Origin: JBFGWM01 sp041588495
Lineage (GTDB): Bacteria > Pseudomonadota > Gammaproteobacteria > Pseudomonadales > JBFGWM01
NCBI GenBank assembly: GCA_041588495.1
Contig: JBFGWM010000079.1
Location: 1 to 10,980 of the forward strand
Direction: 5' to 3'
Length of the DNA: 10,980 bases
Shown: positions 4,782 to 10,980 of the stretch, piece by piece
How positions within the stretch are numbered: position 1 is the stretch's first letter
Layout: every line of letters begins with the position of its first letter
Notes under the pieces: generated by a model
The model's database searches: none
What the model was told of the DNA's origin: nothing
Seen by the model: the letters and a program-made list of their open reading frames with translations, nothing else
Made by a program: the position numbers and the translations under genes

Positions 4782-6704
4782 ATGAGCATTTTCGACCATT
4801 TCCAGAGTCGCTACGATTCGACTGCAGAGGAGGAATGTTCACTCCAGGAGTACCTGGACCTCTGCAAGAGCGACCCCATGGCCTATGCCTCCGCGCCCGA
4901 GCGCATGCTCAACGCGATCGGGCAGCCGGAACTGATCGACACCGCGAAGGAACCGCGGCTCAGTCGCATCTTCAGCAACAAGGTCATCAAGGTGTACCCC
5001 TCCTTCGACGAGTTCTACGGCATGGAGGAGTGCATCGAGCAGATCGTTTCCTATTTCCGCCACGCCGCCCAGGGCCTCGAGGAGCGCAAGCAGATCCTCT
5101 ACCTGCTGGGACCGGTCGGCGGCGGCAAGTCCTCGCTCGCGGAGAAGCTCAAGGAGCTCATGGAGCGCGTGCCGTTCTATGCCATCAAGGGCTCCCCGGT
5201 GAACGAGTCGCCCCTGGCGCTGTTCGACTACAACGAGGACAGCCAGATCCTGGAAGAGGAGTACGGCATCCCCCGCCGCTACGTGAAACCGATCATGTCC
5301 CCCTGGACGGTCAAGCGGCTTCACGAGTTCAACGGCGACGTCTCGCAATTCCGCGTGGTGAAACGTTACCCGTCGATCCTCGACCAGATCGCCATCGCCA
5401 AGACCGAGCCGGGTGACGAGAACAACCAGGACATTTCCTCGCTGGTGGGCAAGGTCGACATCCGCAAGCTGGAGGAATTCGCCCAGCACGATCCCGACGC
5501 GTACAGCTTCTCCGGCGGCCTGTGCAAGTCGAACCAGGGCATCATGGAATTCGTGGAAATGTTCAAGGCGCCGATCAAGGTGCTGCACCCCCTGCTGACA
5601 GCGACCCAGGAAGGCAACTACAACGGCACCGAGGGCATGGGCGCGATTCCATTCGACGGCATCATCCTCGCCCACTCCAACGAGTCCGAGTGGCAGAACT
5701 TCAAGAACAACAAGAATAACGAGGCGTTCATCGACCGGGTCTATATCGTCAAGGTGCCCTACTGCCTGCGCGTGACCGAGGAGATCCGCATCTACGACAA
5801 GCTGCTGCGTCACAGTTCACTGGCCGAGTCGCCCTGCGCGCCGGATACCCAGCGCATGCTGGCCCAGTTCACCGTGCTGTCGCGGCTCAAGGAACCGGAG
5901 AATTCCAACATCTACTCGAAGATGCGCGTCTATGACGGCGAGAACCTGAAGGACACCGACCCCAAGGCGAAGTCGATCCAGGAGTACCGTGACACGGCCG
6001 GGGTCGACGAGGGCATGACCGGCCTGTCAACGCGCTTCGCATTCAAGATTCTCTCCAAGGTGTTCAACTTCGACAGCGCCGAGGTTGCGGCGAACCCGGT
6101 ACACCTGCTTTACGTGCTCGAGCAGCAGATCGAGCAGGAACAGTTCCCCCCGGAAACCCGCGAGCGCTACCTGCGCTTCATCAAGGAGTTCCTGGCGCCG
6201 CGCTACGTCGAGTTCATTGGCAAGGAGATCCAGACCGCCTACCTCGAGTCCTATTCGGAGTACGGCCAGAATATCTTCGACCGCTACGTGACCTACGCCG
6301 ACTTCTGGATCCAGGACCAGGAGTTCCGCGACCCGGAAACGGGCGAGATTCTCAACCGCGCGGCGCTCAACGAGGAACTGGAAAAGATCGAGAAACCGGC
6401 GGGGATCAGCAATCCCAAGGACTTCCGCAACGAGATCGTGAATTTCGTGCTGCGCGCCCGCGCCAACAACAACGGCAAGAACCCCAACTGGAGCAGTTAC
6501 GAGAAGCTGCGCACCGTGATCGAGAAGAAGATGTTCTCGAACACCGAGGACCTGCTGCCGGTCATCTCGTTCAATGCCAAGGCGTCCTCGGACGAGAAGA
6601 AAAAACACGCGGATTTCGTCAAGCGCATGATGGAACGCGGCTACACGGAGAAGCAGGTACGACTGCTTTCCGAGTGGTACCTGCGGGTCAGGAAGTCGCA
6701 GTAA
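4782..6704 (+). CDS. prkA: PrkA-family serine protein kinase / AAA+ ATPase (YeaG)
   Basis: The protein is 640 aa (E. coli YeaG 644) and cytosolic, with no signal peptide or membrane segment. The N-terminal half is a PrkA-type AAA+ module. Walker A is GPVGGGKSS (110-118, Lys116). A likely Walker B equivalent is GIMEFVEMFK (253-262). A sensor-1-like IILAHSNESEW follows, with N300. The C-terminal half (about 400-640) is the PrkA domain, described as distantly like cAMP-dependent protein kinase. In Bacillus, PrkA phosphorylates a ~60 kDa protein and affects sporulation. In E. coli, YeaG influences survival of prolonged nitrogen starvation. True substrates are poorly known, and ATP-driven remodelling is an alternative to kinase activity. 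It is the first gene of the prkA-yeaH-spoVR group behind the sigma-54 promoter and is preceded by an extended Shine-Dalgarno. The family call is secure; the mechanism is not. Confidence 0.95.
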   Translation: MSIFDHFQSRYDSTAEEECSLQEYLDLCKSDPMAYASAPERMLNAIGQPELIDTAKEPRLSRIFSNKVIKVYPSFDEFYGMEECIEQIVSYFRHAAQGLEERKQILYLLGPVGGGKSSLAEKLKELMERVPFYAIKGSPVNESPLALFDYNEDSQILEEEYGIPRRYVKPIMSPWTVKRLHEFNGDVSQFRVVKRYPSILDQIAIAKTEPGDENNQDISSLVGKVDIRKLEEFAQHDPDAYSFSGGLCKSNQGIMEFVEMFKAPIKVLHPLLTATQEGNYNGTEGMGAIPFDGIILAHSNESEWQNFKNNKNNEAFIDRVYIVKVPYCLRVTEEIRIYDKLLRHSSLAESPCAPDTQRMLAQFTVLSRLKEPENSNIYSKMRVYDGENLKDTDPKAKSIQEYRDTAGVDEGMTGLSTRFAFKILSKVFNFDSAEVAANPVHLLYVLEQQIEQEQFPPETRERYLRFIKEFLAPRYVEFIGKEIQTAYLESYSEYGQNIFDRYVTYADFWIQDQEFRDPETGEILNRAALNEELEKIEKPAGISNPKDFRNEIVNFVLRARANNNGKNPNWSSYEKLRTVIEKKMFSNTEDLLPVISFNAKASSDEKKKHADFVKRMMERGYTEKQVRLLSEWYLRVRKSQ

Positions 6705-6717
6705 GCGGGATTCCCGC
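6705..6717 (+). other. Perfect inverted repeat directly after the prkA stop
   Basis: GCGGG-ATT-CCCGC begins on the base after the prkA TAA: a 5-bp GC stem with a 3-nt loop. No T-run follows, and yeaH starts 38 nt later. It could be a 3' stability hairpin that sets the prkA:yeaH mRNA ratio. The octamer ATTCCCGC also ends the leader hairpin at 4637-4644. Confidence 0.35.
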
Positions 6718-6741
6718 GGCGACATGGCGCAGGCCAGGCAC

Positions 6742-6748
6742 GAAGGAG
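6742..6748 (+). promoter_or_regulatory. Ribosome binding site of yeaH
   Basis: GAAGGAG ends 7 nt before ATG 6756, a near-ideal Shine-Dalgarno that settles the yeaH start. Confidence 0.7.
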
Positions 6749-6755
6749 CGGACGC

Positions 6756-8030
6756 ATGAGTTACGTCATCGACCGCCGGCCCAACGGCAGGAACAAGAGC
6801 GCGGTCAACCGCCAGCGCTTCCTGCAGCGGTACCGCAAGCACATCAAGAAGGCGGTCGCCGAGGCCGTCAGCAAGCGCAGCATCACCGACCTCGAGCGCG
6901 GTGAGAGCATCAGCATTCCCAGCAAGGACATCAGCGAGCCGGTGTTTCACCATGCCCGTGGCGGACGTCGCGACACGGTCTTTCCCGGCAACAAGGAATT
7001 CGTGACCGGAGACCGGCTGCCGCGTCCAAAGGCCGGCGGCGGCCAGGGTGGCGGCGGCAAGGCCAGCGACTCCGGGGAGGGCATGGATGACTTCGTGTTC
7101 CAGATCACCCAGGACGAATTCCTCGAGTTCATGTTCGAGGACCTCGAACTGCCCAACCTGGTCAAGCGGCGCCTCGCCGGCATGGATTCCTTCAAGTATG
7201 TGCGCGGCGGCATCGTCAACGAGGGCATACCGGCACGCATCAATATCATCCGCTCGCTGCGTGCCGCGCACGCCCGGCGCATCTCGCTGTCGGGGGCGAA
7301 CCGGCGCAGGTTGCGTGAACTGGAAGCAGAGCTCGAGGAACTCATGGCGCTCGACCCGTTCCGGCGCGACCAGTCGCGCGTCGAGCAGTTGGAAGCCGAG
7401 ATCGCCCACCTGAAACACCGCATCGGGCGCATTCCCTGGCTGGACACCTTCGACCTCAAGTACAACTTCAATATCCGCAAGCCGAACCCGACCACCAACG
7501 CGGTGATGTTCTGCCTCATGGACGTGTCCGGTTCGATGACCCAGCATACCAAGGACATCGCCAAGCGTTTCTTCATCCTCCTGTACCTGTTCCTGAAGCG
7601 GAACTATGAGCGCATCGACGTGGTGTTCATCCGCCACCACACCAGCGCCCGCGAGGTGGACGAGGAGGAGTTCTTTTACTCCCGGGAGACCGGCGGCACC
7701 ATCGTTTCCAGCGCCCTGCGCCTGATGCGCGACGTGATGGAGGAACGCTACCCGGCCTCCGACTGGAACATCTATGCGGCCCAGGCTTCGGACGGGGACA
7801 ACTGGAACGACGACTCACCCGCCTGTTCGGACCTGCTCATCAAGCAGATCATGCCGCAGCTGCAGTATTACTCCTACGTCGAGATCACGCCGCGCGAACA
7901 CCAGGCGTTGTGGCACGAGTACGAGAAGGTGAAGGAGCAGTTTCCGGAAACCTTCGCCCAGCAGCAGATCGTGGACATCGGTGACATCTACCCGGTCTTC
8001 CGCGAACTTTTCCAGCGGAGAGTGTCGTGA
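6756..8030 (+). CDS. yeaH: YeaH/DUF444 family protein with VWA-like MIDAS domain
   Basis: The protein is 424 aa (E. coli YeaH 427; family UPF0229/DUF444) and cytosolic. A basic N-terminus (YVIDRRPNGRNKSAVNRQRF) leads into a conserved segment with VFHHARGGRRD. A glycine-rich linker (93-101) follows, then an acidic stretch ITQDEFLEFMFEDLELPNL (117-135). A charged helical segment that could be a coiled coil spans about 183-223. The C-terminal half is a von Willebrand A-like fold with MIDAS motif DVSGS (256-260), a GGT (313-315) that may supply the MIDAS threonine, and ASDGDNWNDD (344-353). VWA proteins often partner AAA+ ATPases (RavA-ViaA, NorQ-NorD, CbbQ-CbbO). By analogy YeaH may be the adaptor for PrkA; this is inference. 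It lies 51 nt after prkA, and its stop overlaps the spoVR start. Function is otherwise unknown. Confidence 0.94.
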   Translation: MSYVIDRRPNGRNKSAVNRQRFLQRYRKHIKKAVAEAVSKRSITDLERGESISIPSKDISEPVFHHARGGRRDTVFPGNKEFVTGDRLPRPKAGGGQGGGGKASDSGEGMDDFVFQITQDEFLEFMFEDLELPNLVKRRLAGMDSFKYVRGGIVNEGIPARINIIRSLRAAHARRISLSGANRRRLRELEAELEELMALDPFRRDQSRVEQLEAEIAHLKHRIGRIPWLDTFDLKYNFNIRKPNPTTNAVMFCLMDVSGSMTQHTKDIAKRFFILLYLFLKRNYERIDVVFIRHHTSAREVDEEEFFYSRETGGTIVSSALRLMRDVMEERYPASDWNIYAAQASDGDNWNDDSPACSDLLIKQIMPQLQYYSYVEITPREHQALWHEYEKVKEQFPETFAQQQIVDIGDIYPVFRELFQRRVS

Positions 8031-9553
8031 GCCGGACACCGATCTCGGACACCTCCGACTGGACCTTCGAACTCATCCAACGGTATGACGAGGAGATCGG
8101 GCGTATTGCCCGTGAGAAATACGATCTCGATACCTACCCCAACCAGATCGAAGTCATCAGCGCCGAGCAGATGATGGACGCCTACGCATCGGTGGGTATG
8201 CCGGTCGGCTACAACCATTGGTCCTTCGGCAAGCAGTTTCTCAACATTGAGAAAAACTACCAGCGCGGGTTCATGGGGCTGGCCTACGAAATCGTGATCA
8301 ACTCCAATCCCTGCATCGCCTACCTCATGGAGGAGAACACCATCACCATGCAGGCGCTGGTCATCGCCCACGCCTGCTACGGGCACAACTCGTTTTTCAA
8401 AAGCAACTACCTGTTCCGCACCTGGACCGACGCCAGCTCGATCATCGACTACCTGCTGTTCGCGCGCAGTTACGTGCGCAAGTGCGAGGAACGTCACGGG
8501 GTCGAAGCTGTCGAGGACATCCTCGACTCCTGTCACGCGCTGATGAACCAGGGCGTGGACCGCTACAAGCGTCCGTACCCGATTTCCGCGGACGAGGAGG
8601 CGCAACGCCAGGAGGAGCGGGAGGCCTACCTGCAAAAGCAGGTCAACGCCCTGTGGCGAACCATTCCGAAGGCCGGCCGCGAGGCCGAGGAGGACAAGCG
8701 CAACCACAAGCGCTTCCCGGAGGAGCCCCAGGAAAACCTGCTGTACTTCATCGAAAAGAATGCGCCGCTGCTGGAACCCTGGCAGCGGGAGATCGTGCGC
8801 ATCGTGCGCAAGATCGCCCAGTACTTCTACCCACAACGCCAGACCCAGGTGATGAACGAGGGCTGGGCGTGCTTCTGGCACTACACACTGCTCAATGACC
8901 TGTACGATTCCGGGCTGGTCACGGACGGGTTCATGATCGAGTTCCTGCAGTACCACACCGGGGTCATTTACCAGCCACCCTTCGACAGCAAGTACTTCAG
9001 CGGGATCAACCCCTACACGCTGGGCTACGCCATGATGCAGGACCTGCGTCGCATCTGCGAGAATCCCACCGACGAAGACCGCCAGTGGTTCCCCGAGTAT
9101 GCCGGAGCCGACTGGCTGCCGACGATGAAGTTCGCGATGGAGAACTACAAGGACGAGAGCTTCATCCTCCAGTTCCTCTCGCCGCGCGTGATCCGCGAAC
9201 TGAAGCTGTTCTCGGTGCTGGACGACGATGAGCAGAACGAGCTCAACGTGTCCGCCATTCACGACGAGAGCGGCTACCAGCACGTGCGAACCGCGCTCGC
9301 CGCACAGTACAACCTGAGCATGCGCGAGCCCAATATCCAGATCCAGGAAGTCGACATTCGCGGCGACCGTTCCATGACGCTGCACCACGTCCGCAACGAA
9401 CGCATGCCCCTCGACCCGGACACCGGCGACGAGGTGATGCGCCACCTGCACCGCCTGTGGGGGTTCGACATCCACCTCCTGTCCCTGCAGGACGACGAGA
9501 TCATCGAGAGCCGCTCCTGCCCGCCAAAGGAAGAAGAGACCGATTCGGCGTAA
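8027..9553 (+). CDS. spoVR: SpoVR family protein (YcgB)
   Basis: The protein is 508 aa (E. coli YcgB 510), cytosolic, without signal or membrane segments. The family is named for Bacillus SpoVR, needed for normal spore cortex, but it is widespread in non-sporulating proteobacteria. Family blocks are visible: YNHWSFGKQF (62-71), YEIVINSNPCIAYLMEENT (87-105), HACYGHNSFFKSNYLF (115-130) and NEGWACFWHY (277-286). H115, H120, E278 and H285, with E102/E103, form a His/Glu set that looks like a metal site; no enzymatic activity is established to my knowledge. The start is GTG 8027, overlapping the yeaH stop as GTGA, so translation is probably coupled. In E. coli ycgB sits apart from yeaGH, whereas here all three genes form one unit. 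cca follows 9 nt later. Confidence 0.95.
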   Translation: MSRTPISDTSDWTFELIQRYDEEIGRIAREKYDLDTYPNQIEVISAEQMMDAYASVGMPVGYNHWSFGKQFLNIEKNYQRGFMGLAYEIVINSNPCIAYLMEENTITMQALVIAHACYGHNSFFKSNYLFRTWTDASSIIDYLLFARSYVRKCEERHGVEAVEDILDSCHALMNQGVDRYKRPYPISADEEAQRQEEREAYLQKQVNALWRTIPKAGREAEEDKRNHKRFPEEPQENLLYFIEKNAPLLEPWQREIVRIVRKIAQYFYPQRQTQVMNEGWACFWHYTLLNDLYDSGLVTDGFMIEFLQYHTGVIYQPPFDSKYFSGINPYTLGYAMMQDLRRICENPTDEDRQWFPEYAGADWLPTMKFAMENYKDESFILQFLSPRVIRELKLFSVLDDDEQNELNVSAIHDESGYQHVRTALAAQYNLSMREPNIQIQEVDIRGDRSMTLHHVRNERMPLDPDTGDEVMRHLHRLWGFDIHLLSLQDDEIIESRSCPPKEEETDSA

Positions 9554-9562
9554 ACTTCCTGC

Positions 9563-10828
9563 ATGGAGACTTATCTTGTCGGCGGCGCGGTGCGCGACCG
9601 CCTGCTCGGCCTTCCCGTGAGCGATCGTGACTGGGTGGTAACCGGCGCCAGCCCGGAGCAACTCGTGGAACGCGGGTTCCGGCCGGTTGGCAGGGACTTC
9701 CCGGTATTCCTGCACCCGGAAAGCGGGGAGGAGTACGCCCTCGCGCGCACCGAGCGCAAGTCCGGTCACGGCTACGCGGGATTCACCTTCCGGCACACGC
9801 CCGACGTCACCCTTGAGCAGGACCTCGAGCGGCGCGATCTCACTGTCAACGCCATCGCCGAGTCGGCCGACGGCACGCTCATCGATCCCTTTGGCGGGCA
9901 GCGTGACCTCGAGGCCCGGGTCCTGCGCCATGTTTCCCCGGCGTTCGCCGAGGATCCGCTCAGAATCCTGCGTGTCGCCCGCTTTGCCGCCCGTTTCTCC
10001 CCCCTCGGATTCACGGTCGCCCCGGAAACCCTGGACCTGATGGCGGAAATGGTACGCAGCGGCGAGGCCGATCACCTGGTGCCGGAGCGCGTCTGGCAGG
10101 AGACCCGGCGCGCGCTGGCCGAGCCCGCGTGTCACGTGTACATCAGCCTGCTGCGCGAATGCGGGGCCCTGGCGGTCCTGCTGCCCGAGGTAGACGCACT
10201 TTTCGGGGTACCACAGACCAAGACCTGGCACCCGGAGGTCGATACCGGGGTACACGTGCTCATGGTGCTGGAACAGGCCGCAGCGATCACCGACTCGACG
10301 AGGGCCCGCTTCGCGGCGTTACTGCATGACCTCGGCAAGGCGGTCACCCCGGACGAGGTGCTGCCGGGACACCGCGGACACGAGGAAGCGGGGCTGCCCT
10401 TGGTGGACGCCGTATGCGAGCGGATGAAGGTGCCCCGCAGTTATCGCGACCTCGCCCTGCTCGTCTGCGAACATCACCTGAACTGCCATCGGGCCATGGA
10501 GCTGCGGCCGGCAACCTTGTTCAGCCTGCTGGAGAAACTCGATGCCCTGCGCCGGCCGGACCGCTTCGAGGAATTTCTCCTGGCCTGCGAGGCGGACGCA
10601 CGCGGACGCAAGGACCGCGAGAACGAGCCTTACCCCCAGGCGGACTACCTGCGCAAGGCGCGCGACGCGGCGGCCGCGGTCGACCCGTCGACCATCGACG
10701 GAGAACTCAGGGGAGCCGCATTCGGAGAGGCGCTGCGCGAAAAACGCGTGCAGGCGGTCAGCGGTTTTTGCAGGACGTTCCGTGACACCAACGGTGCCGG
10801 CACGACGCCGGAGGACGGGGCCGCATGA
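9563..10828 (+). CDS. cca: Multifunctional CCA protein: tRNA nucleotidyltransferase with HD phosphohydrolase domain
   Basis: The enzyme adds or repairs the 3'-CCA of tRNAs using CTP and ATP. The 421-aa length matches the long gammaproteobacterial class (E. coli 412). The class II nucleotidyltransferase head begins YLVGGAVRDRLLGLP, and the catalytic carboxylates are D21 and D23 in SDRDWVV. RRDLTVNAIA (90-99), IDPFGGQRDL (107-116) and DPLRILRVARFAARF (131-145) form the neck and nucleotide-recognition region. The C-terminal HD domain has LLHDLGK (253-259, H255/D256) and H270/H273. In E. coli this domain gives phosphatase and 2',3'-cyclic phosphodiesterase activity. ATG 9563 is the only usable start because the spoVR TAA (9551-9553) is in the same frame. 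No Shine-Dalgarno is visible in the 9-nt gap, so expression may depend on coupling to spoVR. Its stop overlaps the next gene as ATGA. Confidence 0.96.
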   Translation: METYLVGGAVRDRLLGLPVSDRDWVVTGASPEQLVERGFRPVGRDFPVFLHPESGEEYALARTERKSGHGYAGFTFRHTPDVTLEQDLERRDLTVNAIAESADGTLIDPFGGQRDLEARVLRHVSPAFAEDPLRILRVARFAARFSPLGFTVAPETLDLMAEMVRSGEADHLVPERVWQETRRALAEPACHVYISLLRECGALAVLLPEVDALFGVPQTKTWHPEVDTGVHVLMVLEQAAAITDSTRARFAALLHDLGKAVTPDEVLPGHRGHEEAGLPLVDAVCERMKVPRSYRDLALLVCEHHLNCHRAMELRPATLFSLLEKLDALRRPDRFEEFLLACEADARGRKDRENEPYPQADYLRKARDAAAAVDPSTIDGELRGAAFGEALREKRVQAVSGFCRTFRDTNGAGTTPEDGAA

Positions 10829-10980
10829 ATAGCGAGAACCGACAGGTGGCGCTGGTCACCGGTGCCGCGCGCCGCATCGGTGCCACCATCTGCGAGGTCC
10901 TGCATGAAGCGGGCTATGACGTGCTGGTGCACTGTCACCGCAGCCGGCGGGAGGCGGAAGCACTTGCCGGCCTGCTCAAC
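10825..10980 (+). CDS. Short-chain dehydrogenase, probable pteridine reductase (FolM-like), N-terminal part
   Basis: The frame is open from ATG 10825 to the window edge (52 codons). After a short lead it reads VALVTGAARRIGATICEVLHEAG, a Rossmann-fold NADP-binding start with T12-G13...G19 of the SDR TGxxxxxG motif. The arginine pair in TGAARRIG is typical of pteridine reductases (PTR1/FolM), which reduce dihydrobiopterin or dihydrofolate with NADPH. A downstream HCHRSRREAE turn, with basic residues where NADPH-specific SDRs hold the 2'-phosphate, agrees. The ATGA overlap with the cca stop implies co-translation. In related genomes a folate or pterin gene often follows cca. Only a third or less of the protein is visible and the active-site YxxxK is outside the window, so the substrate call is tentative. 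Confidence 0.75.
   Translation, partial: MNSENRQVALVTGAARRIGATICEVLHEAGYDVLVHCHRSRREAEALAGLLN

Noticed and set aside
4772..5416. 214-codon + strand open frame overlapping the start of prkA
   Set aside because: It overlaps PrkA in another frame, has Arg/Gly/His-rich out-of-frame composition, and starts inside the prkA Shine-Dalgarno region.
6027..7640. 537-codon open frame on the minus strand opposite prkA/yeaH
   Set aside because: Antisense shadow of two conserved genes; no domain recognised.
7988..10255. 755-codon open frame on the minus strand across spoVR and cca
   Set aside because: It spans two well-supported genes on the other strand, its composition (rich in Val, Leu, His, Gln, Gly) is typical of an antisense shadow, and no motif or start site supports it.
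1..10980. Mobile elements, CRISPR, tRNA/rRNA genes, phage or integrated islands
   Set aside because: No transposase or integrase, repeat array, tRNA-like cloverleaf, or composition break other than the short AT-rich promoter block was seen.

Overview
The window is GC-rich, densely coded and entirely on the + strand. It looks like chromosomal DNA of a gammaproteobacterium. The gene order lptD-surA-pdxA-rsmA-apaG-apaH is a classic gammaproteobacterial block. As I recall it, the wider order through prkA-yeaH-spoVR to cca parallels Pseudomonas aeruginosa, except that the small gene glpE between apaH and prkA is missing here. The high GC and the FolM-like pteridine reductase behind cca would suit a Chromatiales/Ectothiorhodospiraceae-type lineage, but that placement is a guess. 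No mobile element, tRNA, rRNA, CRISPR array or broken gene was seen.

Region 1 (1-4478) is the envelope and housekeeping operon. It holds the 3' end of lptD (LPS transport porin), surA (periplasmic chaperone), pdxA (vitamin B6 synthesis), rsmA/ksgA (16S rRNA dimethylation), apaG and apaH (Ap4A hydrolase). The genes overlap or lie 7-16 nt apart, so they are probably co-transcribed and translationally coupled.

Region 2 (4479-4781) is the only sizeable gene-free stretch and carries the densest regulatory signal. It has an AT-rich block, a near-consensus sigma-54 promoter (4575-4590), a possible sigma-S -10 element (4660-4667), several GC-rich stem-loops including a strong one at 4698-4732, and an unusually extended Shine-Dalgarno before prkA.

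Region 3 (4782-9553) is the conserved but poorly understood stress trio prkA (yeaG), yeaH (DUF444, VWA-like) and spoVR (ycgB). PrkA supplies an AAA+/kinase module, YeaH a MIDAS-type VWA domain, and SpoVR a protein with conserved-looking His/Glu clusters. A sigma-54 promoter fits the known nitrogen-starvation control of E. coli yeaGH. This trio is the least understood system in the window.

Region 4 (9554-10980) holds cca (tRNA nucleotidyltransferase with HD domain), 9 nt after spoVR, and the start of a short-chain dehydrogenase of pteridine-reductase type that overlaps the cca stop and runs off the window.
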